Positions 34,901-43,744 of a DNA stretch of 64,000 nucleotides are shown here, in pieces; the stretch's first letter is position 1; each line of letters opens with the position of its first letter. Both the position numbers and the translations under genes were made by a program. The stretch comes from Brachyspira hampsonii (GTDB lineage Bacteria; Spirochaetota; Brachyspiria; Brachyspirales; Brachyspiraceae): NCBI RefSeq assembly GCF_002214805.1, contig NZ_CP019914.1, positions 2,976,001 to 3,040,000 on the forward strand, in the 5' to 3' direction. The notes beneath the pieces are model-generated. The model was not told the DNA's origin, did not search any database, and was given only the letters and a program-made list of their open reading frames with translations.

Positions 34901-37900
34901 CTGCATGTTATTTAAAATTAGAAGATTATAATAATGCCTTACTATATTGCGATAGTGTAAAAGCTAAAATAGATAGTTTGGATTCTTCAGTTTATACTCC
35001 TAATTATGTTAGTATAACTTTGTATGGGGCAAATATTAATGTTGTAAATTTAGGACTTGCATCATTTGGAGGATATATACCGGGAGAGCCTTTAAATGTA
35101 GATAAACAGCAAATGCTTTATTCTATATATCAGGAATTGTATGAGAAGATGGGAAGATATTCGGAAGCTAGAGAGGCTTTATCTTCATACCGTAATTATA
35201 TTATTCAGGATAAACCTAAAAAATCTATTCAGCCTTTAATGCTTGCTACATATTACAATAATGAAGGCTATCTTTATTACAGACAGGGAGATCAGTCCAA
35301 TTCCATAATGTCTTTTAAAACTTCTATAGAAGAATATCAGAAAACTTTAGATGAAAAAACTTTGGCTGATAATCCTAGTCTTAAGTATGAAAATGCAGAA
35401 AATGATGCCAAAAACTATTTAAGTTTATCATCTTTATATTTAAGGTATTTATCGGAAAATGATTTAACTTCTATTAAAAGAGAGTTCTTTATAGAGTTAT
35501 TTAATACCACTAAAACACTTCAGATACTATCTACAAATAATGTTGTGAGTACAAAAGACAGATTATTATTGTATTCTCATATAGCTGCTTTCAATTATAT
35601 AATGGCATTTAAACTTACAGCTGATAATAGTGTTAACTATAGAAAAAAACAATCAGATGATCCTACAGATATGAGAAATCATGATGTAAATGTACAGAGA
35701 TTGTCTATGCTTAAAGATGCTATAGATAGATATAAATATATTTTATCATCTAACTCTAATTTCCCAGTGGATTTAAAAACTGAAATTATTATAAGATATA
35801 ATTTAGCTAAGGCTTATGAATTAGCAGGGTATATAGAAGAAGCAGCAAGAGAATATATGTCTGCATTCTCAAAGGCTCAGACTTCTGCATTTGCTGTTGA
35901 AGAAATTGCAATACTTACTACTTTGATTGATTTCAGCTCTAAATACAGAAACAGGTATCCTGATAGTTTGGATTATCCTGTGCAGTATGTATTTAGAATA
36001 TTAAAGAGATTAAGAGAAAGTGTATTTATGATAACATTTGTAGAGGATAACAACTTTATATTAAGGCAGGCTAAATATAAAGTTATAGAGTTCTTAAAAG
36101 ACAGTTATCCTGATGCTAGTATCAATATACTTGCTATGTTTGATGCTATTGATATGAGAAGAAAATTCTTAGATAAAAGACTTTATACTTTGGGTGAGAA
36201 TAATTATTATCTAAGAGAATATTATAAACTTTATGAAAAGACTTTGTATTCATATCAAATGTATTTAAATTCTGTGGATACTCCTTATGATAGTAAGATG
36301 GAAGCTGCTATGCTTAAAGAAATTTCAGGATATGAAAAAGAAGCAATAGAAAAATTTTCTAATACTCCTATAGAGCCTATAGTAATATGCGATGTTAAGC
36401 CTGAAGATATTGATAAATCTATGCGTAAAGATGAGACTCTTATTTGGGATACTTATTTGGGATATAGATTTGTTAGGGAAAATGGAAGAACTTCATTCTA
36501 TATGCAGACCAATGATATGCCTAAAACTAAAAACTATGTTACTCATATAGGATTCAGACCTATTGTTATAAGCAATAAAAATATTTTTGTAAGAGAATTA
36601 TATGATTCAACAGAATATATGCTTCCTGCTAAAACTGCTTATATAGATAGTAAATTAATAGCATTCTTTAGAACTACTAGAAATGCTGAGAAAGAAATAA
36701 ACAGCAGTATGACTATGGCAAGCAATACTAATTCTACTAATAATGTTTATAGTTATAATAATTTGCAAAATGACAGCAAATTAAATAATACTAATAACTT
36801 ATATATGAATGTTTCTTATAATCCTGAAGAAACTAATAATGCATATTCAAATAATATATATTCAAATTCTTCAGTTTCTACAAATAGGAGAAGAAGAGGC
36901 AATTTCAGATTTATGGAGTTAAAAGATATAGCAACTAATTCTTATGTTCCATTAGTTACAGATATAACAGGGGCTAGTGCTTCTGATATATCCAATATAA
37001 TGAAAAAGAATCTATATATAGTTTATTCTGATGAAGAAACTTTTACAAATAATAGAAGGGTTCTAAGAGATATAAATAATATAGCTTTAGTAGTAGGAAA
37101 AAATGGAAGAGATTCCAGAATAATGTTTTATACTAATTATTTCAGAAAACTATCATCTAATTCTCTGGAAGTTAGTATGAAAGGCTATGACAATAATATG
37201 TTTACTGTATATGGAAAGCCTGATTACAGTGTATCTTCATTGTCAAATGCTGCTTATGAATTTAAGACAAGACTTTATAATTCTTATACTTCAAGTGCTT
37301 CTCCAAGTATTAGTATGATGTCAAATGTTATTGCTTATTCTCAGAGTGATAATGAAAAGATGCTTAATTATGCTAGAATTGTTGAAGACAGATATAAAGT
37401 TATGGATACTAATACTGCTTATTTATTCTCTGAAGAAGGATACAAATTCTTTGCAAGTTCATATACAAATATAAGCGATTCTAATGCTTACAGATTTATA
37501 AAAGCAATGCTGCCTATTTATAGAAGAATGGGAGAAGATGGTGCTGTGAAAGGAGCTAATAGAGCATTGCATTTTGTTTATTTATACACTAATAATAATT
37601 ATGATTTAATAGATGAATATTTTACTCCTAGAACATTATCAAGATTTTTGAAGGCTAAAAATGATCCTGAACAATCTGTAAAATATTTGAATTATATTGC
37701 AAATAGAGTTGACAGAAATAATAAAGATAAAATTTTAGAAGTTGCCGTTCTTTATGATTTAATATACGCTAAGACTCCTATTGATACAGTAACTAATTTT
37801 CTAAATAGAATGCAAAATACAAATGAAGTATTGACCGTTGCAAATACTATAATAAATACGGATGCAACTAATGAAAATGATATATTTACTACTATGAATT

Positions 37901-38895
37901 ATATTTATGGAAATCAATATATATTTGAAACTGATACAGTATCAGAGTTTGCTGACAGATTCTATTCATTATATAAAACTAATTCTGCTTATATATACGG
38001 ATTGTTAAATAAAATACGAGTTCCTGAAAGTAATTTTGATAATAATATAAAAGATGCTTATGAAATATTCTCAAACGAAAATACTAATACTATGTTTATA
38101 TTCTATGCCTATGAGGATAATAAATATGCAGCTTATAGTTATGTTGTTGGAGACAGTGAAGTAAAAAAATCTATTTTAGCAGACAGAGATAAACTTAATA
38201 CATATTTAAATAGCTTTACAAATGTATCCAAACCAAGAGAGAGAAGAAATTCATTAAAATCTATTCAAAGAGCTATGCTTTCATCTGATATAATTAAAGA
38301 TGCTGAAAGGGTGAAAAAAATATATATAACAGGTTCTGCCGGCAGTTTATTTACTATTCCTTTTGCGTATTTAGAGGCATTCCAAAATAATGATGTTATA
38401 AAAATAAGAGAGTTCCAATATTCTCCTTTATCTATTGTAGATGTTGGTAAGCCTTCTATAAAACTTAATACAGAAACAAATTTTTATACTTCATTAGAAA
38501 GTTTAGCTGTAGAATCATTTAATGATGCCAAAGGAAAAATACCTTTAATGCATTACATAGGAATAGATACAAATAGAAATAAGCCTTATGATGATACTGA
38601 TATCTTCTTATCTCCGGCTAGAAATAATGATATAAACATGTATTTAAGATCTAGAAATGATACAAAACTTTTATTTACATATACCACTAATTCTTCAGGA
38701 GATTATTATACTGTGATGAAGTATTTATATAATAATTTTGATAAAGGTATAATTGATTCATACAGATATATAAAGACATATAGAGTTCCTGTTGATACTA
38801 TAAACCCAAATGACAGAGATACTTTATATATGGCTAATTATGCTTTATTTGATTATATACTCCCGGGTATACCTAGAAATTATGTTGATAAATAA
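31915..38895 (+). CDS. Giant lipoprotein: TolB-like propeller, TPR region, CHAT-like C-terminus
   Basis: A 2326-residue protein with a lipobox (LFAC, C22), so probably lipid-anchored and extracytoplasmic. Residues about 45-350 are PD40/TolB-like propeller blades (IDREGTWIYYSRENAGNTDI, SHKGNSIAFISDRDGG). Residues about 370-1450 are helical repeats including clear TPR units (GKYAAAYENYNETLKYNPND, GRYSDAVNEYKEAESLL). An Asn/Ser-rich linker lies at about 1594-1662. The C-terminal 200 residues resemble a CHAT peptidase fold: ITGSAGSLFTIPFAYL (about 2139), PLMHYIGIDT (about 2211) and KLLFTYTTNSS (about 2250) stand where CHAT proteins have the LPFAAL strand, the catalytic His and the catalytic Cys. 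The Cys is missing, so it may be a pseudo-protease. Upstream lies a STAS gene and downstream a barrel gene. Confidence 0.8.
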   Translation: MRLKCYVKFKILVLFSFILFACASSQKNTDSAFDSRPFLKEYKKYSLTSGEVNPALDAVIDREGTWIYYSRENAGNTDIFAVNSYTLETYRLTRSPGIDTSVSTDDKSKYIVFSSTRDDAFGDIYLYKLYNFGIRISKNNLENLEQSIIRLTDYKGYDTDPVISHKGNSIAFISDRDGGVKKLFTVKPNGKDVKKLSDIEASSPVFSFDDTKIAFITSKVGDMYSQLAILDLIPNTNNQTNLTILTDTKTFKFNPTFYNDDTIIFFEIEKDSDRDGNLTYYDKRRLMSYSLTTHQYYILSEDTQLTTFNVAYPSALVGAYVVSEDGTSIVTMGSTKEYFIKDDNSAAMYNSFVELPYNRKVDVIERFAEYFPFSEDQNNVAKAYFNMMISSYTNNNIKEYNNTKKVLTSEYLETFPGFLTSKIDESFDTNNNWFDIESYTNEYFITNTDLEMTNLIAWSGYISANEKYKTDKNNEDTFTILSEILNLNIDKDLYLLAAKLYAHSVEDNGYKYPEDEDIYNTPYKRKDLLFSDRLEIAKDFIRDSKISYNLIIENAHPYAPLAVAARLIYLDGLILSRNYDDATNLFNPYIESKNDIMLALGYYANAKVLMAQKDDGSYALFKEALNSGGKNFDSTYEAQYCKTTLADYYKSLADKAYNEGKYAAAYENYNETLKYNPNDTSASSRVIESGLRAYSTIESLEETILERERNILSTRYSSHEAHAELANAYYYLANRYYGIAVSKQYSPERYVVSEKKREDGFYLYLNKAFDTIVEKAVSYINFAIFLYPDEENYYVKKSEMLTFAQALRMQVLQDEKIYKSVIELVPAYKDNAVTNGTYMGYNMLAFQTQNLDSEIIDSLIMAKSKVRTKPSTISIMLANSYLINGRYSDAVNEYKEAESLLNQIGTDKSKAWYHFFYGYSLWMNNDIKGAYREYDKARALFEKLGDKESVYKIVGYTSIAAIEQEDYNKAIESLLERDELTKDDFNKNELNQLLLAACYLKLEDYNNALLYCDSVKAKIDSLDSSVYTPNYVSITLYGANINVVNLGLASFGGYIPGEPLNVDKQQMLYSIYQELYEKMGRYSEAREALSSYRNYIIQDKPKKSIQPLMLATYYNNEGYLYYRQGDQSNSIMSFKTSIEEYQKTLDEKTLADNPSLKYENAENDAKNYLSLSSLYLRYLSENDLTSIKREFFIELFNTTKTLQILSTNNVVSTKDRLLLYSHIAAFNYIMAFKLTADNSVNYRKKQSDDPTDMRNHDVNVQRLSMLKDAIDRYKYILSSNSNFPVDLKTEIIIRYNLAKAYELAGYIEEAAREYMSAFSKAQTSAFAVEEIAILTTLIDFSSKYRNRYPDSLDYPVQYVFRILKRLRESVFMITFVEDNNFILRQAKYKVIEFLKDSYPDASINILAMFDAIDMRRKFLDKRLYTLGENNYYLREYYKLYEKTLYSYQMYLNSVDTPYDSKMEAAMLKEISGYEKEAIEKFSNTPIEPIVICDVKPEDIDKSMRKDETLIWDTYLGYRFVRENGRTSFYMQTNDMPKTKNYVTHIGFRPIVISNKNIFVRELYDSTEYMLPAKTAYIDSKLIAFFRTTRNAEKEINSSMTMASNTNSTNNVYSYNNLQNDSKLNNTNNLYMNVSYNPEETNNAYSNNIYSNSSVSTNRRRRGNFRFMELKDIATNSYVPLVTDITGASASDISNIMKKNLYIVYSDEETFTNNRRVLRDINNIALVVGKNGRDSRIMFYTNYFRKLSSNSLEVSMKGYDNNMFTVYGKPDYSVSSLSNAAYEFKTRLYNSYTSSASPSISMMSNVIAYSQSDNEKMLNYARIVEDRYKVMDTNTAYLFSEEGYKFFASSYTNISDSNAYRFIKAMLPIYRRMGEDGAVKGANRALHFVYLYTNNNYDLIDEYFTPRTLSRFLKAKNDPEQSVKYLNYIANRVDRNNKDKILEVAVLYDLIYAKTPIDTVTNFLNRMQNTNEVLTVANTIINTDATNENDIFTTMNYIYGNQYIFETDTVSEFADRFYSLYKTNSAYIYGLLNKIRVPESNFDNNIKDAYEIFSNENTNTMFIFYAYEDNKYAAYSYVVGDSEVKKSILADRDKLNTYLNSFTNVSKPRERRNSLKSIQRAMLSSDIIKDAERVKKIYITGSAGSLFTIPFAYLEAFQNNDVIKIREFQYSPLSIVDVGKPSIKLNTETNFYTSLESLAVESFNDAKGKIPLMHYIGIDTNRNKPYDDTDIFLSPARNNDINMYLRSRNDTKLLFTYTTNSSGDYYTVMKYLYNNFDKGIIDSYRYIKTYRVPVDTINPNDRDTLYMANYALFDYILPGIPRNYVDK

Positions 38896-38949
38896 ATTTT
38901 ACTTTATTTCTAAAAATTATCTTTTTTAGTAAAAAATATTTACTCTTTC

Positions 38950-38978
38950 TTGACATTTCGTTTACAATGTGTTATAAT
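38950..38978 (+). promoter_or_regulatory. Consensus promoter of the barrel-protein gene
   Basis: TTGACA (38950-38955), 17 bp spacer, TATAAT (38973-38978): a full consensus match, followed by a GAGGGG ribosome site before ATG 39011. It suggests high expression. Confidence 0.88.
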
Positions 38979-39010
38979 ATAATTATAAATAATTAATAGA
39001 GGGGTTTTTT

Positions 39011-39733
39011 ATGAAAAAGATACTTATTACAATTATTAGTATTTTTATAATGCAATTCAGCACTGTTTTTGCAGATTTTCATGCCGGTATAGGATTATAC
39101 ATACCATTAGGTGCATCCATATCACAAAGTTATCAGGAGCATAAATTAGGAGTTAATAGCAGTGATGGTGTATTGACTTCTGATGCTGGCTTTGAATGGG
39201 GTATCGGAATAACTCCGGGTATATATAATGGTTTTGATAATTATATGGGATTTTCTATAGCATTAGACATAGCTTATCATAGAGATGTTTATGCTTTTAA
39301 TGAAAGCAAAGCAGCAGGAACTCAGTATCAGAATGTTAAAACAACTTATTATTTTGATACTATTAATATAGGAATACTTCCTAAGTTTAATATATATAAC
39401 TTTTTTATAGGAATAGGTGCAGGAGTTAAAATTCCATTAGCCGGAGGAGAATCTACAAAAAATTATAATACAACATATAATCAATTTGAAACTTCTAATA
39501 GTTATTATACTTTAAATGATATTAAAAATAAATATCAAATGTCTGTAATTCCTTATCTTAAATTGACATTAGATTATTTATTTTTCTTTAGTGATGAAAC
39601 AGCTTTAGGAATAGGACTTTATGCAGGATATGATTTCGGACCTGGAAGAGTTAATGATCCAAGATTTAATAAAAATGATTATGGTGCTGTTGATATTGGC
39701 GGACAATTCAGCTTCTATTTTGTAGACAATTAA
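39011..39733 (+). CDS. Outer-membrane beta-barrel protein
   Basis: A 240-residue protein with a Sec signal (MKKILITIISIFIMQFSTVFA, cleavage after VFA). The mature part alternates Gly- and aromatic-rich strands (FHAGIGLYIPLGASI, MGFSIALDIAYH, FFIGIGAGVKIPLAG, TALGIGLYAGYDFGPG) in the manner of an eight- or ten-strand barrel. It resembles the protein at 55485-56144. The strong promoter and ribosome site suggest an abundant envelope protein. A terminator follows 22 bases after the stop. Confidence 0.82.
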   Translation: MKKILITIISIFIMQFSTVFADFHAGIGLYIPLGASISQSYQEHKLGVNSSDGVLTSDAGFEWGIGITPGIYNGFDNYMGFSIALDIAYHRDVYAFNESKAAGTQYQNVKTTYYFDTINIGILPKFNIYNFFIGIGAGVKIPLAGGESTKNYNTTYNQFETSNSYYTLNDIKNKYQMSVIPYLKLTLDYLFFFSDETALGIGLYAGYDFGPGRVNDPRFNKNDYGAVDIGGQFSFYFVDN

Positions 39734-39754
39734 TATATATTCTCAATGGTTTTT

Positions 39755-39779
39755 AAGCAGGGTATTTATTATCCTGCTT
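39755..39779 (+). terminator. Terminator after the barrel-protein gene
   Basis: Stem AAGCAGG/CCTGCTT with an 11-base loop, followed by TTTTTAT on the plus strand. Confidence 0.85.
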
Positions 39780-39785
39780 TTTTAT

Positions 39786-40715
39786 TTAACTAATATATTT
39801 ATTAATGAAATTTTTTATTGTATTCCAATATAAATCTTCATTACTGAAAACAGCAGATATATGATTTCCGTCTTTTATAATGAGCTTTTCTTTTTGAGAT
39901 GAACAAGCATCATAAAGTTTATTAACCATATTATAATCTACAAGCTCATCTTTATCGCCATGTATAAAAAGAATTGGTATTTTTGATACTGCTACTCTTT
40001 TTTTTATATCAATATCTTTAAATGAAAAACCTAATCTTATTTTTGCCATTAATGATGTTGCTTCTACTATTGGAAGAAAAGAAAATTTATAAGCCATATC
40101 TAGTCTTCTTTTTAATTGCTCATAAGCATTTGTAAATCCTGCATCTTCTATTATTGCTTTTACATTATGTACACCATCTTCATTACAGCACATCATAACA
40201 GCATTTGCTCCCATAGAAATTCCGTAAAGAATTATTTGGACATTATTATAATTATCATTTATATATTTTATCCAAGCTAAAACATCTAATCTCTCTAAAT
40301 ATCCAAGAGAATATAGTTTCCCTTCGCTTTCGCCATGAGTTCTTAAATCTATTGCAAGAATATTAAATCCCATATTATAAAATTTTTCTATAAAATATTT
40401 CATATAAGAGCCTCTCCCTTCATAAGGGTGAACTATTATAACATATACATTACTATTATTATTTATAAAATGAGCATGCAATTTTAAATTATCATCAGAT
40501 ACAGTGTATACATCTTTTTGATAGCTTTTAAACCATATTCTTCTTTCTTCTTTTATTCGTTTTTTTTCTTCGCTTTCTTCTTTACCGCTTTCTTTTCTTT
40601 CAAATAGTTTTTTATTTGTTTTTATCAGAAGTTTATTGACAAAATGATTAGAAATTATTATTAGTATTAATAATAATATTATTATAGAAAGTATAATATA
40701 TAATATATACTGCAT
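39786..40715 (-). CDS. Membrane-anchored alpha/beta hydrolase
   Basis: A 309-residue protein. Residues 2-24 form a membrane helix, followed by a charged linker rich in Lys and Glu (about 35-60). The hydrolase domain has the nucleophile elbow GISMG (about 168), the acid in FIHGDKDELVDY (about 252) and the catalytic His in KDGNHIS (about 283), giving a complete Ser-Asp-His triad. VHPYEGRGSYMKYFIEKF supplies the oxyanion region. It resembles the YqkD/BEM46-type peptidase/esterase group. Substrate unknown; the sidedness of the anchor cannot be decided. Confidence 0.87.
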   Translation of the reverse strand: MQYILYIILSIIILLLILIIISNHFVNKLLIKTNKKLFERKESGKEESEEKKRIKEERRIWFKSYQKDVYTVSDDNLKLHAHFINNNSNVYVIIVHPYEGRGSYMKYFIEKFYNMGFNILAIDLRTHGESEGKLYSLGYLERLDVLAWIKYINDNYNNVQIILYGISMGANAVMMCCNEDGVHNVKAIIEDAGFTNAYEQLKRRLDMAYKFSFLPIVEATSLMAKIRLGFSFKDIDIKKRVAVSKIPILFIHGDKDELVDYNMVNKLYDACSSQKEKLIIKDGNHISAVFSNEDLYWNTIKNFINKYIS

Positions 40716-40786
40716 TGATTATCCTTAACTACAAATTAATACAATATATATTATATTTTTTTACTAACTTTGCAATATCAAATTTA

Positions 40787-41593
40787 TCAGCCTAAAGCCA
40801 CATCAAGAATCATCATTATGGCAAACCCAAATATAAAACCAAATACTCCGAAATGATTATGTTCTTCAGCAACAGCTTCGGGTACAAGTTCTTCTATAAC
40901 AACATACATCATAGCACCAGCAGAAAAAGCTAAAGCTATTGGAAGTATGATTGTAAGTTTTGTAACTGCTAATGCACCTATAACTGCCGCAATAGGCTCT
41001 ACTATTCCGGATATTGCCCCAAGTAAAAAAGATTTTAATTTAGATACTCCTGTTGTTTTAAGCGGAAGAGAAACTGCAGCACCTTCAGGGAAATTCTGTA
41101 AACCTATGCCAAGTGCTAAAGCTAATGCGGCATTGAATGTTACTCCGCTGTCTCCTACAGAAAAAGCTCCGAATGTTACGCCTACTGCTAAGCCTTCAGG
41201 TATATTGTGCAAAGTTATAGCTAAAAATAATAATATGCTTTTTGATAATTGAACTTTAGTTCCTTCCGTTGCTTCGCTGCCGTTTACTATATGCATATGA
41301 GGCATTACTTTATCTAATATCCATATAAAAAATGCACCTAATAAAAATCCTGCTGTTGGTATTAACCAATTAGGTAAATTAGTATTTTCTGATAATTCTA
41401 TTGAAGGTGCAAGCAATGACCAGAAACTAGCAGCGGTCATAACTCCTGCAGCAAATCCGTACATAGATGCTAATAGTTTTGGTTTTATTTCTGTCACAAA
41501 GAAAAATACAAGTGCTGAACCCAATGCTGTAAATGCAAAAGTTATACCGCCTCCGAATAATGCCAATGATACAGGTGAAAAATTTTCTGCCAT
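40787..41593 (-). CDS. ZIP-family divalent metal transporter
   Basis: A 268-residue protein with about eight membrane helices. HNIPEG in TM4 and QNFPEG in TM5 are the metal-site signatures of ZIP transporters (ZupT/GufA group), which bring Zn2+, Fe2+ or Mn2+ into the cytoplasm. A His-containing loop (PHMHIVNG) precedes TM4 and AEEHNHFG lies near the C-terminus; both could collect metal. AAAGG precedes the ATG. It is a single gene. Confidence 0.92.
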   Translation of the reverse strand: MAENFSPVSLALFGGGITFAFTALGSALVFFFVTEIKPKLLASMYGFAAGVMTAASFWSLLAPSIELSENTNLPNWLIPTAGFLLGAFFIWILDKVMPHMHIVNGSEATEGTKVQLSKSILLFLAITLHNIPEGLAVGVTFGAFSVGDSGVTFNAALALALGIGLQNFPEGAAVSLPLKTTGVSKLKSFLLGAISGIVEPIAAVIGALAVTKLTIILPIALAFSAGAMMYVVIEELVPEAVAEEHNHFGVFGFIFGFAIMMILDVALG

Positions 41594-41767
41594 TTTTATA
41601 CCTTTGTTTTTATTTTTTATAGAATGATTATATATATTATATAAATTAATTTCAATACTTATTAATAATAATTACTAATAATATAATTTATTTTTTATTA
41701 TATATAGATTAATTTTTCATTTTGATTTATTATATTATAATAGGTTTTAATAATTAGGAGAATTTGT

Positions 41768-42118
41768 ATGAATAATTACAGCGAAGATAAATATTTTGAT
41801 AAAGATTGTATATTTTGCAAAATAGTAAAAGGAGAAATTCCTTCACAATTTATAAAAGAAAATGAATATTGTGTTGTATTTAAAGATTTGAATCCTAAGG
41901 CAAAGGTGCATTTACTTGTTGTTCCAAAGCCTCATGTTAAAAACATCTTGGAAACAGATGAATTTATAATGAATAAAGTTCTTGAAACAATAAAAGATGT
42001 TGCGAAAGAACAAGGTTTAGAATCTTTTAGAATAATGAATAATTGCGGTGCCGGAGCAGGTCAGACAGTATTCCATGTTCATTTCCATATACTTTCCGGA
42101 GATAATTTAGAAGAATAA
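41768..42118 (+). CDS. HIT-family (HinT-like) nucleotide hydrolase
   Basis: A 116-residue protein with CIFCKIVKGEIP near the start, typical of HinT, and the histidine triad HVHFH at about residues 105-109, preceded by GAGAGQTVF. HinT enzymes hydrolyse purine nucleoside phosphoramidates and acyl-adenylates in the cytoplasm. TTAGGAG precedes the ATG. The tatD-like gene begins 30 bases downstream, so they are probably co-transcribed. Confidence 0.93.
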   Translation: MNNYSEDKYFDKDCIFCKIVKGEIPSQFIKENEYCVVFKDLNPKAKVHLLVVPKPHVKNILETDEFIMNKVLETIKDVAKEQGLESFRIMNNCGAGAGQTVFHVHFHILSGDNLEE

Positions 42119-42148
42119 TAAAAAATATATTAAATTGGAGTTAACATA

Positions 42149-42961
42149 ATGATAGACAGTCATTGCCATCTTACTTATATATCTAAAAAGAGTAAAGAGT
42201 TAGAAGAGGTTTTAGATAGAGCTAATAAGGCGGGTATATTTTATTTTGTAGATATAGGAGTTCACCCTAATGATATAGACGAGCGTATGTTTATATTATC
42301 TGATGCTGAGGGAGTATTTTTCAGTATGGGGTATTATCCTGATTATGCCAATGAGAATGATGAAGATACATTAGCAGCATTTGAATTAAAAATAAAAAAT
42401 TTAAATAAAAAATCATTGGAGAAAAAAAATAAATCAATATATGCTGTAGGAGAAATAGGACTTGATTATTATCATAATGAAGATAATAAAAATGAACAGA
42501 AAGAATTTTTTAAAGCTTTATGCCAAGCAGCAAAAAATGTTGATTTGCCTATATTAATACATAGCAGAAATGCTTTTAGAGATACTTTCAAAATTCTTAG
42601 AGATGCGGATTTACCTAAAAGAGGAATATTTCATTGTTTCAGCGGAAATGCGGAGGATGCAAAAAATGCTTTAGATTTGGGATATGTATTATCTTTTTCA
42701 GGGTCATCTACATATATGAAGAATGATTTTATAAGAGATGCTTTTAAATATGTACCTAAGGATATGTTTACAATAGAAACAGATGCTCCTTATTTAACTC
42801 CTCAAAAAGTAAGGGGTAGGGCAAATGAGCCTTCATTTATACCATATACAGTGGAAGTATTATCTGAGGTAAGCGGAGATAAAAGCGAAGATATTATGAG
42901 AAGGGCTTTAGAAAATGCTGTTAGAGTTTTGGAATTGCCTGTGGACTTAAATAGAATATAA
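42149..42961 (+). CDS. TatD-family metal-dependent deoxyribonuclease
   Basis: A 270-residue TIM-barrel hydrolase. Metal ligands are visible: MIDSHCHL at the N-terminus, VGEIGLDYY (Glu), LIHSRN (His), FHCFSG (His) and IETDAPYLTPQ (Asp). RGRANEP follows, as usual for TatD/YcfH. The family has 3'-5' exonuclease activity and takes part in DNA repair. It is the second gene after the HIT gene and ends at a bidirectional terminator. Confidence 0.92.
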   Translation: MIDSHCHLTYISKKSKELEEVLDRANKAGIFYFVDIGVHPNDIDERMFILSDAEGVFFSMGYYPDYANENDEDTLAAFELKIKNLNKKSLEKKNKSIYAVGEIGLDYYHNEDNKNEQKEFFKALCQAAKNVDLPILIHSRNAFRDTFKILRDADLPKRGIFHCFSGNAEDAKNALDLGYVLSFSGSSTYMKNDFIRDAFKYVPKDMFTIETDAPYLTPQKVRGRANEPSFIPYTVEVLSEVSGDKSEDIMRRALENAVRVLELPVDLNRI

Positions 42962-42976
42962 TTTAATGATATAAAA

Positions 42977-43008
42977 AAGCTCTCAATAATAAATTTTATC
43001 GAGAGCTT
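42977..43008. terminator. Bidirectional terminator
   Basis: Stem AAGCTCTC/GAGAGCTT with T-runs on both strands (TTTTTT after it on plus, CTTTTTTAT on minus). It serves the convergent tatD-like and flavodoxin genes. Confidence 0.9.
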
Positions 43009-43032
43009 ATTTTTTATATAATTTTGTTTGTA

Positions 43033-43551
43033 TTACTTTATAGCTTTAACAGCTTCTTTTAATTTGTTTAGATCATCAGTATTAGGGTGTCCCATAGCAT
43101 TGTCATAATTAGCTAATTTAGATTGAACAACTTTTTTCTCATCTTCGCTTGCAGCTTTTTCAAGCATATTTTCTAAGTTTTTCTTTTGACCGTCTATCCA
43201 TTGACCCTGACAAGCATAAGTACCTACTAATGTATTAGAAGAATCTAAGAAAGTTTTTGCTGGATTAAGCATTTTATCATAATATTCCTGATTATTTCCA
43301 TAACCTACAGTCATAAATAAAAATACTTTTTTATTTTTTAATGTCTGCATAAACTTACCAGCAGCTTCATCGCAAGTACCCTTATAACTTCCGGCACCAA
43401 CGAATACTACATCAGAATCATTAATTTTATTCTGGTCTGCAGCATCAGGTTTTACGCATTGAAGACATTCTCCGTCAGCTGCTTCTTTTATAGCTAAAGC
43501 TAATTTTTCAGTGTTTCCGCTTTTACTTGTATAAACAATAGAATATTTCAT
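43033..43551 (-). CDS. Cytoplasmic flavodoxin-family protein
   Basis: A 172-residue protein without a signal peptide. YSIVYTSKSGNTEKLALAI is the FMN phosphate loop and FVGAGSYKGTCDEAAGKFM and TVGYGNNQEYY supply the other loops. A 55-residue helical C-terminal extension, rich in Lys and Glu, follows the fold. Unlike the other flavodoxins of the window it has its own TTGACA/TATAAT promoter and stands alone. It is likely a general low-potential electron carrier or flavin reductase. Confidence 0.85.
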   Translation of the reverse strand: MKYSIVYTSKSGNTEKLALAIKEAADGECLQCVKPDAADQNKINDSDVVFVGAGSYKGTCDEAAGKFMQTLKNKKVFLFMTVGYGNNQEYYDKMLNPAKTFLDSSNTLVGTYACQGQWIDGQKKNLENMLEKAASEDEKKVVQSKLANYDNAMGHPNTDDLNKLKEAVKAIK

Positions 43552-43575
43552 TTTTTAACTCCTTTTGTTAGAATA

Positions 43576-43611
43576 CTCTAATTATTATAACATTTTTTTA
43601 CAGTTTGTCAA
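43576..43611 (-). promoter_or_regulatory. Promoter of the cytoplasmic flavodoxin gene, with PerR-box-like dyad
   Basis: On the minus strand: TTGACA (43606-43611), 16 bp spacer, TATAAT (43584-43589). The -10 is overlapped by CTCTAATTATTATAA (43576-43590), which matches the 7-1-7 PerR box TTATAATNATTATAA at 12 of 14 positions; in so AT-rich a genome this may be chance. Confidence 0.6.
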
Positions 43612-43654
43612 TATACTATATAACGGTATTTGTTTTTATATATAGTTTTTAAAC

Positions 43655-43683
43655 TTGCTATTATATGTAAAATATGCTATAAT
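43655..43683 (+). promoter_or_regulatory. Promoter of rplI
   Basis: TTGCTA (43655-43660), 17 bp spacer and an extended -10, TGCTATAAT, with TATAAT at 43678-43683. Confidence 0.6.
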
Positions 43684-43744
43684 ATGTAAATTATAAAGTG
43701 AAATTTATTATATTATTTAATAGAGAAAATCAAGGAGAAGGCAA

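Noticed and set aside
36697-36900. Asn/Ser-rich AT-rich stretch in the giant lipoprotein as a possible insertion or repeat
   Set aside because: It keeps the frame and has no terminal repeats; it reads as a flexible linker.
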